DNA from: a bacterium
GTDB taxonomy: Bacteria; Verrucomicrobiota; Verrucomicrobiia; Chthoniobacterales; Terrimicrobiaceae
Direction: 5' to 3'
Length of the DNA: 10,612 nucleotides
Assembly: GCA_009920585.1 (NCBI GenBank)
Contig: RFZT01000060.1
Location: 1 to 10,612 of the forward strand
Shown here piece by piece: positions 1 through 6,808 of the stretch. The position numbers and the translations under genes are program-made. The first letter of the stretch is position 1. Every line of letters begins with the position of its first letter. The notes beneath the pieces are model-generated. The model did no database searches, was not told the DNA's origin, and saw nothing but the letters and a program-made list of their open reading frames with translations.

Positions 1-1986
1 TACCAGGCTTTTGGCGACTTGTTCATCGACTTTGACACTAAGGGTGCGGTGACCGCCTACAGGCGCGAGCTCGATATAGCGAACGCGGTGCACACGATTT
101 CCTATGCCAAGGATGGCGTGAACTTCCGGCGCGAGTATTTCGCCAGCCACCCGGCTGGGGTGATGGTCTTCCGCATGACGGCGGACAAGCCCGGCGCGCT
201 GAGTGGCGCCGTTTCCCTTGCGAACGCCCACAAGGGCACAGACACAGCGGATGCGGAGGGGGTGACGATCAAGGGAAGCCTGGCTGGCTATGTCCACTCT
301 CTTTCGAGAAACCGTTCCGAATATGGGATCGCCCTCGACTACGAGGGGCGTGCGCTCGTTCGCCATGAAGGCGGCACGCTCGAGGTCAAGGATGGCAAGC
401 TGCTGTTCAAGGATGTGAACACCCTCACGATCTATCTCGATGGCGGCACGGATTACATCAACCAGCGGGACAAAAAGTGGCGAGGCGAGCATCCGCACGC
501 GGCCATCACTGCGAGTCTCGCGAAGGCTGCCGCGACGCCCTACGCGGAACTTCTCGCCGCCCATGTCCGTGATCACGAATCGCTCTTCGGTCGCGTCGCA
601 GTGAACCTTGGCAAGACGGCGCCGGAGATTGCCAAACTGCCCACCGACCGCCGACTGGTCGCCTACCGGGGAGGGGAAAGAGTCGAGGGCAAGGGCTCCA
701 TGTATGATGGCCACGCTGATGACCCCTCGCTCCAAGGCGTGGAGGATCCGGAACTGGAAGCTCTCCTCTTCCAGTATGCCCGCTACCTCATGATCGCCTG
801 CTCGCGTCCCGGCGATCTGCCCGCGAACCTGCAAGGCCTCTGGAACGAGAGCAACAACCCACCGTGGCGATGCGACTACCACGCGAATATCAACCTGCAG
901 ATGAACTACTGGTTCGTGGACGCCGCCAATCTTGGCGAGTGCTTCCTGCCTTACTCCGAATGGCTGAATTCCGTGATCCCTGTCCGGCGCGAAGAGACAA
1001 AAAAAGATTTGAAGGTGCGCGGTTGGGCGACCCGCTGGGAAAACGGCATCTTTGGCGGCGCCACCTGCCCTTGGAGCAGAGGCGACGCCGCGTGGCTCTC
1101 TCAAAACCTTTGGGACCACTACGCCTTCACCGGCGACAAGGAATTTCTCCGGACCCGCGCCTACCCCGTCTTCAAGGAACTCTGCGAATTCTGGCAGGAT
1201 TCCCTCAAGGAGGGCCCCAACGGCAAATTGGTGACCCCACCGAGCATGTCGCCGGAGCACGGCCCGGTCGCCGCAGGGAATTCCTACGACCAGCAACTGG
1301 TCTATGATCTTTTCACCAACTTCATCGAGTCCTCGAAGGACCTCGGTGTCGATGAGGCTTATCGCGCCAAGGTCGAAGAGATGCGCTCCCGCTTGCTGGA
1401 ACCCAAAATCGGCAAATGGGGCCAACTCCAGGAATGGGCCGAAGATATCGACGACCCCAAGGATCAGCATCGGCACTTCTCGCACATGATCGCCGTTCAT
1501 CCCGGACGCCAGATATCGCCAACCACCACTCCGGAGCTGGCCGAAGCCGCCAAAGTCTCGATGAACGCCCGTGGCGATGGATCGACCGGTTGGAGTCGCG
1601 CTTGGAAAATCTGCGTCTGGGCACGCCTGCAGGATGGCGACCGGGCCCACAAGATTCTGAGCGGCATGATCAAGTCATCGTTCTATCCAAATCTCTTCGC
1701 CACCCATCCGCCATTCCAGATCGACGCCAACTTCGGCTACGCTGCCGGCGTCAGCGAAATGCTTCTGCAAAGCCAGGCTGGAGAAATCCAACTCCTGCCC
1801 GCTCTGCCCAAAGCCTGGCCGCAGGGCAAAGTCACCGGCCTTTGCGCACGAGGTGGCTTCACCGTGGATATCGAGTGGAAGGACGGCAAGGTGACAAACT
1901 ACCGCATCGCCTCCGCCAAACCACGCGAAGTGAAAGTGCGGGTGAACGGGGAAGTCAAAACGATGAACTCCGAGGTTTTGAAATGA
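1..1986 (+). CDS. GH95 alpha-L-fucosidase, 5' end cut by window edge
   Basis: The reading frame is open from base 1 (Tyr-Gln-Ala-Phe-Gly-Asp...), so the start and most of the N-terminal beta-sandwich lie outside the window; 661 residues are visible. The family is recognised from the block NLQGLWNESNNPPW followed by DYHANINLQMNYW, the PSMSPEHG segment and HPPFQIDANFG. GH95 enzymes are inverting fucosidases that mostly release alpha-1,2-linked fucose. By analogy with the characterised Bifidobacterium enzyme, the two Asn of NIN (codons 886 and 892), the Glu of SPE (codon 1255) and the Asp of QID (codon 1723) should be the catalytic set, and all are present. The C-terminal beta-sandwich ends the protein, so the visible part looks intact. 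It overlaps the next gene by four bases, implying one transcript and coupled translation. Signal peptide and promoter cannot be judged. Confidence 0.93.
   Translation, partial: YQAFGDLFIDFDTKGAVTAYRRELDIANAVHTISYAKDGVNFRREYFASHPAGVMVFRMTADKPGALSGAVSLANAHKGTDTADAEGVTIKGSLAGYVHSLSRNRSEYGIALDYEGRALVRHEGGTLEVKDGKLLFKDVNTLTIYLDGGTDYINQRDKKWRGEHPHAAITASLAKAAATPYAELLAAHVRDHESLFGRVAVNLGKTAPEIAKLPTDRRLVAYRGGERVEGKGSMYDGHADDPSLQGVEDPELEALLFQYARYLMIACSRPGDLPANLQGLWNESNNPPWRCDYHANINLQMNYWFVDAANLGECFLPYSEWLNSVIPVRREETKKDLKVRGWATRWENGIFGGATCPWSRGDAAWLSQNLWDHYAFTGDKEFLRTRAYPVFKELCEFWQDSLKEGPNGKLVTPPSMSPEHGPVAAGNSYDQQLVYDLFTNFIESSKDLGVDEAYRAKVEEMRSRLLEPKIGKWGQLQEWAEDIDDPKDQHRHFSHMIAVHPGRQISPTTTPELAEAAKVSMNARGDGSTGWSRAWKICVWARLQDGDRAHKILSGMIKSSFYPNLFATHPPFQIDANFGYAAGVSEMLLQSQAGEIQLLPALPKAWPQGKVTGLCARGGFTVDIEWKDGKVTNYRIASAKPREVKVRVNGEVKTMNSEVLK
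1972..1975 (+). promoter_or_regulatory. Ribosome binding site for the GH110-like gene
   Basis: A GAGG tetramer lies seven bases before the ATG at 1983, inside the last codons of the fucosidase gene. It supports choosing 1983 as the start rather than any of the upstream in-frame codons, and fits translational coupling at the ATGA overlap. Confidence 0.5.
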
Positions 1987-3836
1987 CAAACCACCCCATT
2001 ATAAAAAATACACTCAACATCCTCACTGCGGCTCTGATTTTCCTTAGTGCCGTAGCCCTGCAAGCCACCGCCGTGAATACCGGCAAGCCGCTGGTGAAGG
2101 CGACCTATTTGGTGGATCCGGTGAATGGAGACGATGCCAACCCGGCGGGAAAACCTTGGAAAACCTTTGGTCGTTTGAATGCCGTGAAACTGGCGCCGGG
2201 CGATACGGTGCTCATTTCTCCGGGAGTTCAGGAGGAGAGCCTCATGCCTGCGGGAGAGGGAACGGCGGCAAATCCCGTCGTGATCAAATTCCTTCCGGGA
2301 GTTCACATATTCGGCATCAAGAATGTTCAGAGGAAGCAACTCTTCATCTCGAATTCGATGGATTCCACCGAACCGATTCCCGTCGGGATCATCATGAGCG
2401 GCGTGAAGCATTTTCGAGTGCAGGGGCCCGGCAAGACGACCCTGCTTTACGATGGGAGAATGATGCAGATTCTCAACGAGAACGCCGAGGACATCGAATA
2501 CACTGGACTGGTGCTCGACATGAAGCGCACGGCGGTGTCGGAGTTTCGAGTGCTGGAGACAAAGGGCTCGACGGCAATCTTTGAAGTCGCGGAGGGGTCC
2601 GATTATCAGGTCGAAAATGGCAAGTTTCTCTGGCAGGGCGATTGGTTGAGGGGCGGCGGAATGTTGACCCAGGAGGTGGATTTGAGAACCGGTGAGTGCC
2701 TCAGAATCCACGAATGGCCATTGCGCGGCTGGATGCCTCAGGGGCAAATCGAAGCCAAGGCCACGGATCTCGGAAACCGCAAGGTGAAGATCGAATTTCC
2801 CAATGGCACCAGCGGCCTCAGGAGTGGCTACCAATATCATTTCCGCGATGGCAGTCGTGTGATGGCTGGCATTCATAGCACGCGCAGCGCGAGGATCACC
2901 TTCCGCGACTGCGAGGTGAATGCGCTGCCGTGCATGGGGTTTGTCAGCCAGTTCACCGATACCATGATCTTTCAGCGGGTGAATGTGGTTCCTCCCGCCA
3001 ATTCGATAAGAACCTGTCCCGCGTGGGCGGACATTTTCCAGTTCTCGAACTGCAAGGGTGAGATCCTCGTGGATTCCTGCCGGTTGTCCGGCATGCAGGA
3101 CGATGCGCTGAATTGTCACGGCACCTATCTTTGCGTGGTCGAAAAGGGCGGTGAGCGGCAGATGCTCGTGCGCTATGGTCATCGACAGACCTACGGCTTT
3201 GCCCCGGCGGCGGCTGGGGACGAAATCGCGATCATGAACACCGACACCCTGCGTGAATACCCGGGCAATCCACGCGGGCGGGTCAGCCAAGTGGAAAGGG
3301 TCAACGACAAGGACTGGCTGATCACATTCGAGGGCCCCATGCCGACTTTCAAAGAGGGCGATGTCATGGACAACATCACTTGGAATCCAAACCTCACCGC
3401 GCGAAATAACCACATCAGCGTGGATCCGGTGCGTGGATTTCTGGTGGCCACCCGTGGCAAGGTGATTGTGGAAAACAACACATTCGAACGCTGCAGAGAG
3501 TGGGGGATCAGGGTGGAAGGCGATGCGAAGGGCTGGCTGGAGTCGTCACCCATTCGCGACATGCTGATCGAGGGGAATCTCTTCATCGACTGCGGAATCG
3601 AGATCGGTTCCTCGGTCCATTCGCCCAAGCCGGAAGAGCCCGTGCATGAAAATATCCGGATAATCAACAACAAGTTTAACACCTTTGAAAACAATGGCAT
3701 TTTCGTCAGAACAGCCGTGAAGGGTCTGGTCATTGAAGGCAATCAATCTGCCCCTTACCCTCTGAAGATTTATGTGGACCCCTCCTGCTCGGAGGTCAAA
3801 GCGGATCGGAATGAGCGCAAGGCGGTGAATCAATGA
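1983..3836 (+). CDS. Secreted GH110-like right-handed beta-helix alpha-galactosidase
   Basis: The protein has 617 residues, close to the roughly 600 usual for GH110. The start at 1983 overlaps the fucosidase stop and has a GAGG site upstream; a hydrophobic signal peptide (about residues 8-30) follows. The segment YLVDPVNGDDAN with a later PGDTV motif (residues 39-80) is the typical opening of a right-handed parallel beta-helix. Further motifs resemble GH110 alpha-1,3-galactosidases: WADIFQF (348-354), MQDDALNCHGTY (371-382), the DNITWNP turn, GFLVATRGKVIVENNTF and GDAKGWLESSP (513-523). Asp350, Asp373 and Asp374 have the 23-residue spacing I recall for the active-site aspartates of GH110. Known members remove alpha-1,3-galactose from blood group B or from linear or marine alpha-galactosides, with subfamily-specific need for the fucose branch. 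A non-GH110 beta-helix enzyme (lyase or isomerase-like) is the main alternative. Confidence 0.75.
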   Translation: MTNHPIIKNTLNILTAALIFLSAVALQATAVNTGKPLVKATYLVDPVNGDDANPAGKPWKTFGRLNAVKLAPGDTVLISPGVQEESLMPAGEGTAANPVVIKFLPGVHIFGIKNVQRKQLFISNSMDSTEPIPVGIIMSGVKHFRVQGPGKTTLLYDGRMMQILNENAEDIEYTGLVLDMKRTAVSEFRVLETKGSTAIFEVAEGSDYQVENGKFLWQGDWLRGGGMLTQEVDLRTGECLRIHEWPLRGWMPQGQIEAKATDLGNRKVKIEFPNGTSGLRSGYQYHFRDGSRVMAGIHSTRSARITFRDCEVNALPCMGFVSQFTDTMIFQRVNVVPPANSIRTCPAWADIFQFSNCKGEILVDSCRLSGMQDDALNCHGTYLCVVEKGGERQMLVRYGHRQTYGFAPAAAGDEIAIMNTDTLREYPGNPRGRVSQVERVNDKDWLITFEGPMPTFKEGDVMDNITWNPNLTARNNHISVDPVRGFLVATRGKVIVENNTFERCREWGIRVEGDAKGWLESSPIRDMLIEGNLFIDCGIEIGSSVHSPKPEEPVHENIRIINNKFNTFENNGIFVRTAVKGLVIEGNQSAPYPLKIYVDPSCSEVKADRNERKAVNQ

Positions 3837-5510
3837 ACATGAAAAAAATAAGAAATATCCTGGCGTCGGCGACGATGGTCGCGGTGCTTTCACCAAGCGC
3901 ATGGGCTCAAGAGCCGAGCCAGGATTCCCTGCCGCCCTTGGTGGACGGGAAAATTCCGACGAATGTGGATGAGCTTTGGGGCAATTACGATCCGAGCAAG
4001 GAACCCCTCGAGACCGAGGTCGTGAGGGAGTGGAAACAGGGGGACATCACCATTCGCCATGTGGTTTTCACGGTTGGCACATTCAAAGGGAAAAAATCCA
4101 GGTTGGCCGGCTTCTATGCTTTTCCGAAAAGCGACGGACAATGGTTACGCAGGCCTCTCGATCAACTGGCTTGGCAACCCAATGGATAAAATGCAGCCGG
4201 GCGACGCCAATACCGACTGGGGCGCGATCGATCCCACCCAGAAGCACAACACGCATTATGACACGAGTGGCAGTGCGAAACCTGACGACAAAACGCTGGA
4301 TGCCGTCGAGTCGCCAAGGAACAACAACTGGTTCCTTCTGGTCCTCGCCGCGCGGCGGGCGCTCACATTTCTGGAGCAACAACCCGAGGTGGATCCCGCC
4401 AAGTTGGGCGTGAACGGCCATTCGATGGGCGGAAAAATCACCGTCAATGTCGCAGGCAGCGACAAACGCGTGAAGGCGGCGATTCCCTCCTGTGGCGGCA
4501 CCGGGACCATCGCCGGAAAGTTGGTGGACTTGCCCGAAGCCGTCGTGAAGCCTCGTCCAAACGACATCACGACGACAACGATCTGGGAGGAAGCCCACAT
4601 TCCGCGCGTGACCTGCCCGATCCTTTTCCTTTCCGCGTCCAACGACCATGCCGGTCCTTTTGATGCGATGACGGAGAACTGGAAGAAAATTGGCAGCAAG
4701 AATGTTGCTTACACACTGGTTCCCCACTTTACCCACCGGAGCCTTCCTGAAGCCGAAGTGTGCAGGACCCTGTGGTTTGATCATTATCTGAAGGGGACTT
4801 TTGCTTTCCCGGAGACCCCGGAATTAACCGTGAACCTGAAGACGGCGGACGGGGTGCCCCAAGTCACGGTCAAAACCGACCGGCCCGACGAGGTCGAGAA
4901 AGTGGATATCTACTATTCGATCGATCCGAACCATGTCATGCGATTCTGGCGCGATGCCGAGGCAAAGAAGAACGGCAATGTTTGGGTGGCCAATTGCCCG
5001 ATTATGAGCACGGCGCAGCCGCTGCTTGTCTTCGCCAATGTCTTTTACCAATTGAAGAAAGACACCGTGATGGAGCGCCGAGATAAAACGCCTTCCACGT
5101 TTATGATCACCAGCAAGGAAGCCATCTATCATCCTAGCGAGTTGGTGGCGGCAGAAGTGAAAGCCGTTTTCGAGGTCCTGTGCCCGCAAGACAACATGCT
5201 CGCCATCGAGGCCAAAATGAATGTCTGGGGGACCTTCCCAGGCAAGCCCAGCGGAGACTTTGTATTCAAGAAAGTGCTGAAAGGCTCGCCGGATTGGCAA
5301 ACGATCTCGATCAGGCCGGAGGAAATGATCAAAAAAAATTCCACCGAAACGCTGCCCTCTTGGGAGATGGTCACCGAGCTGAATATGACCCGCCCTGCCA
5401 CCTGCCTCGTGGATGGAAAAGAAGTGGAATTTGGCAAGGGTTGGGGAAAGCCCATTGAACTCCGAAACATGCGCTGGGAGGGCGGAAGGAACAGCGCTGG
5501 AGAACCGTGA
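3833..5510 (+). pseudogene. Secreted alpha/beta-hydrolase (esterase-like) broken by internal deletion and frame change
   Basis: The gene starts at ATG 3833, overlapping the previous stop, with AAGG ten bases upstream; ATG 3839 is an alternative. It opens with a signal peptide ending AWA-Q. The first frame runs to about 4138 (…GFYAFPKSDG) and then meets a stop at 4187-4189. Homology resumes in the next frame at NGYAGLSINW and continues to 5510. Nucleophile motif GHSMGG (Ser codon 4422), Asp in SASNDHAGP (codon 4644) and His in PHFTH (codons 4725 or 4734) form a plausible triad, so this resembles dienelactone hydrolase or acetylxylan-esterase-type proteins with a C-terminal beta-rich domain. 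The roughly 25 residues that normally carry the HGGG oxyanion loop between these two blocks are absent, so this is more than a one-base shift. As written it should be inactive; a misassembly is the alternative. Its place in the operon suggests removal of acyl groups from the glycan substrate. Confidence 0.72.
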
Positions 5511-5679
5511 GCCAAGGCTCTGCATAAAATCCTCGTTCCTACTGCCCTATCGGAATGGGCTGGTCGCAAAGAGGGTTCTGGTTTTCTCAGAAATGAAGGT
5601 TCAACGGTGGCGTGGCGCCGGGTTGGGAACAGACGAAAGAGGCGACTCGGCCGGCGCGGCGGTTGATTTCATCGAAAAA
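5511..5679 (+). other. Non-coding gap between esterase and repeat
   Basis: I see no recognisable protein in either strand. The hairpin GAGCC-AA-GGCTC right after the stop (5509-5520) has too short a loop and no T-run to be a convincing terminator. A + strand frame stays open through here into the repeat, but its product resembles nothing I know. Confidence 0.4.
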
Positions 5680-5746
5680 GGGTCAGTCCCGCATATTGAC
5701 ATATTTTTGAGTTCTAATGGGCTTTTGCGAAGGCAACTGAGGTTGG
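5680..5746 (+). repeat. Dispersed repeat copy 1 (forward) with long flank shared with copy at 6731
   Basis: The copy begins GGGTCAGTCCCGCATAT, one base different from the 17-base core found identically at 6370, 6731 and 10532 (reverse). Similarity to the copy at 6731 continues through TTGACATATTTTTG, a GGGCTTTTGCG-like stretch and AAGGCAACTGAGGTTGG. That gives about 67 bases against 72, differing by one 5-base insertion plus scattered substitutions. It is the longest repeat match in the window. Confidence 0.85.
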
Positions 5747-5962
5747 TGAGGTGAAATCCTCAGCTTTAGGATCGACGCAAGAGCACCACGCGCAACTGCT
5801 AAAAACGCCGACTTCTTCTACGCCCGCTTTGTTTCGTTCTGAATCCATTGATGTTAATAGTAAAGTAACGCACAGGCGGAGGGCAGGATTTGAACGGTCG
5901 TGTCCAGACTAAAAAAGGGGGTGGATAGGCAATGAGCCTTTGGGTGGCACCGACGCAGCCCT
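5747..5962. other. Degenerate spacer, possible relic of a DUF1080 gene 3' end
   Basis: No intact gene is present. Just inside the shared repeat flank, the - strand at about 5760-5783 reads like Ala-Ser-Ile-Leu-Lys-Leu. It aligns by position with the Leu-Ser-Ile-Leu-Glu-Leu-stop that ends the DUF1080 fusion gene beside the copy at 6731. This may be the last trace of a lost paralogue. Beyond about 5790 I find nothing recognisable. Confidence 0.3.
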
Positions 5963-6367
5963 TCATCTCTTGTGATTGCTGCCGACCGCGAAATCTGCGG
6001 AGCTGGCCAATCGGTAGTTGCTGGGTGAACTTCCCACAACCGCCCTGAAGGTTTTGGTGAAGTGGAAGGCGTCGCGGAAGCCCACTTCGCTGGAGATCTC
6101 AGCCACCGACTTATCCGTGGAATCCAGCAACGCGCAGGCTCGGGTCATGCGTGCATGCATGAGGTAGCGCATCGGGCTCATGCCGGTTTGTTTTTTGAAC
6201 AAGGCACAAAAATGAGGCACCGAGAGCCCGGCTCGGCGCGCGATCTCCGGTAGGACGAGTGGCTCCGCAAGGTGTTCGCGAACCCACTGCATGGAATTCA
6301 AAATCCGCAGGCCGGTGAGACGGGGTTTTTGTCCGTGGGCTTGCTTGGACTGGATTGCCAGCGTGCT
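5963..6367 (-). pseudogene. AraC-family regulator, C-terminal DNA-binding fragment
   Basis: About 135 residues encode the double helix-turn-helix of an AraC/XylS regulator. The first HTH is in LPEIARRAGLSVPHFCALFKKQTGMSPMRYL; the second is in SVAEISSEVGFRDAFHFTKTFR followed by the family signature ending SSPSNYR. The stop at 5963 looks genuine. The sensory N-terminal domain is missing. Upstream, the open frame runs directly into the repeat copy at 6370 (giving CQYVGLTL) and then into the antisense of a signal-peptide fragment, so no sensible start remains. A complete AraC regulator of sugar-use genes usually has 250-400 residues. The fragment is probably the remnant of a local glycan-responsive activator; a short functional DNA-binding protein is possible but unlikely. 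Confidence 0.8.
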
Positions 6368-6369
6368 GA

Positions 6370-6416
6370 GGGTCAGTCCCACATATTGACACAAAAAATG
6401 GTCGGACTGACTTCCC
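6370..6416 (+). repeat. Dispersed repeat copy 2 (forward), able to form a hairpin
   Basis: GGGTCAGTCCCACATAT followed by TGACA lies directly at the truncated 5' edge of the AraC fragment. Here the core is followed after 24 bases by GGACTGAC (6404-6411), the exact complement of GTCAGTCC at 6372-6379. This gives an 8-base perfect stem. The sequence after TTGACA differs from copies at 5680 and 6731. Confidence 0.85.
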
Positions 6417-6431
6417 AATACTAACCCCGAT

Positions 6432-6545
6432 ATGAAACTCATGAAAGCATTCCGAACTCTCCTCTTCATTGCGCTGATTTCCACAGTGAGCAGCGGGATC
6501 TGCGGCCAAGCAGGAGTCTCAATAATTTGTGGGACTTGCTTCTGA
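6432..6545 (+). pseudogene. Signal-peptide-only gene fragment
   Basis: A 37-codon frame starts with Met-Lys-Leu-Met-Lys, followed by a hydrophobic stretch (LLFIALISTVSSG) and small residues typical of a Sec signal peptide. It then runs into a degenerate repeat copy and stops. This is probably the 5' end of a lost secreted-protein gene. The mature part is absent, so the function is unknown. A chance short frame cannot be excluded. Confidence 0.45.
6518..6539 (-). repeat. Degenerate repeat copy (reverse), tentative
   Basis: The stretch TCAATAATTTGTGGGACTTGC resembles the reverse core TCAATATGTGGGACTGACC with a 3-base insertion and mismatches. It lies exactly where the preceding signal-peptide frame ends. 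It could be chance. Confidence 0.35.
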
Positions 6546-6554
6546 TTTTAAAAT

Positions 6555-6577
6555 GCGACAATACGCCGGACTGACCC
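6555..6577 (-). repeat. Dispersed repeat copy 3 (reverse), diverged
   Basis: The terminal decamer GGACTGACCC (6568-6577) is exact. The inner part, read on the - strand, is GGGTCAGTCCGGCGTAT, two mismatches from the copy at 5680. It faces the copy at 6370, so the two bracket a 208-base segment as inverted repeats. Confidence 0.65.
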
Positions 6578-6616
6578 GGCAAAGTAAACCAATCAAAATG
6601 AACAGAGATTAAGGAA

Positions 6617-6730
6617 ATGAATATCAAGCATGTCTATATGGGATGGAGTCCTGCGGCGACTCTGGTGGCGGTCGTCATGATGGGTGCCATGAATGTGTTT
6701 GCTCAGCCATACACTCCGGAAGCGGGAAAA
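6617..6730 (+). pseudogene. Signal-peptide gene fragment cut off by repeat
   Basis: ATG 6617, preceded by purine-rich sequence (GAGATTAAGGA), encodes a convincing Sec signal peptide: hydrophobic core ATLVAVVMMGAMNVF and cleavage site VFA-Q near residue 29. Only nine further residues (…PYTPEAGK) follow before codon 39 enters the GGGTCAGTCC repeat at 6731. The frame then closes at 6796. This looks like the 5' end of a secreted enzyme gene whose body was lost at the repeat junction. The family cannot be told from so little sequence. Confidence 0.6.
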
Positions 6731-6802
6731 GGGTCAGTCCCACATATCGACATATTTTTGGATTCTGAGAGGGTTTTGCGGTGGGAAGGCAACTGAGGTT
6801 GG
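6731..6802 (+). repeat. Dispersed repeat copy 4 (forward), left bracket of the DUF1080 operon
   Basis: GGGTCAGTCCCACATAT is followed by CGACATATTTTTGG and the flank shared with the copy at 5680, ending AACTGAGGTTGG only six bases from the stop of the fusion gene. On the left it cuts into the signal-peptide fragment. Its 17-base core is identical to the reverse copy ending at 10532. Confidence 0.88.
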
Positions 6803-6808
6803 AAAAAC

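Noticed and set aside
1899..3413. Long - strand open frame opposite the GH110-like gene.
   Set aside because: It is a shadow of the beta-helix coding sequence; no domain, signal or sensible start is seen.
5509..5520. GAGCC-AA-GGCTC hairpin directly after the esterase stop as a terminator.
   Set aside because: The loop is only two bases and no T-run follows.
5696..5701. TTGACA inside the repeat (also in the copy at 6370), as a possible -35 promoter box.
   Set aside because: No matching -10 box lies 16-18 bases downstream in either copy, and the copy at 6731 has TCGACA instead.
5866..5885. Weak similarity of AACGCACAGGCGG to AACGCACACAGGCGG near 10557, as a shared outer flank of the element.
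   Set aside because: The match is short and gapped, and lies on non-equivalent sides of the two repeat copies.
6370..6484. Treating the longer AraC frame, with start near 6484, as a complete small regulator.
   Set aside because: Its first 39 residues come from the antisense of a signal-peptide fragment and from the repeat itself, not from an AraC N-terminus.
6731..6802. CRISPR array from repeated roughly 30-base units.
   Set aside because: Copies are in both orientations, unevenly spaced and separated by genes or gene fragments.
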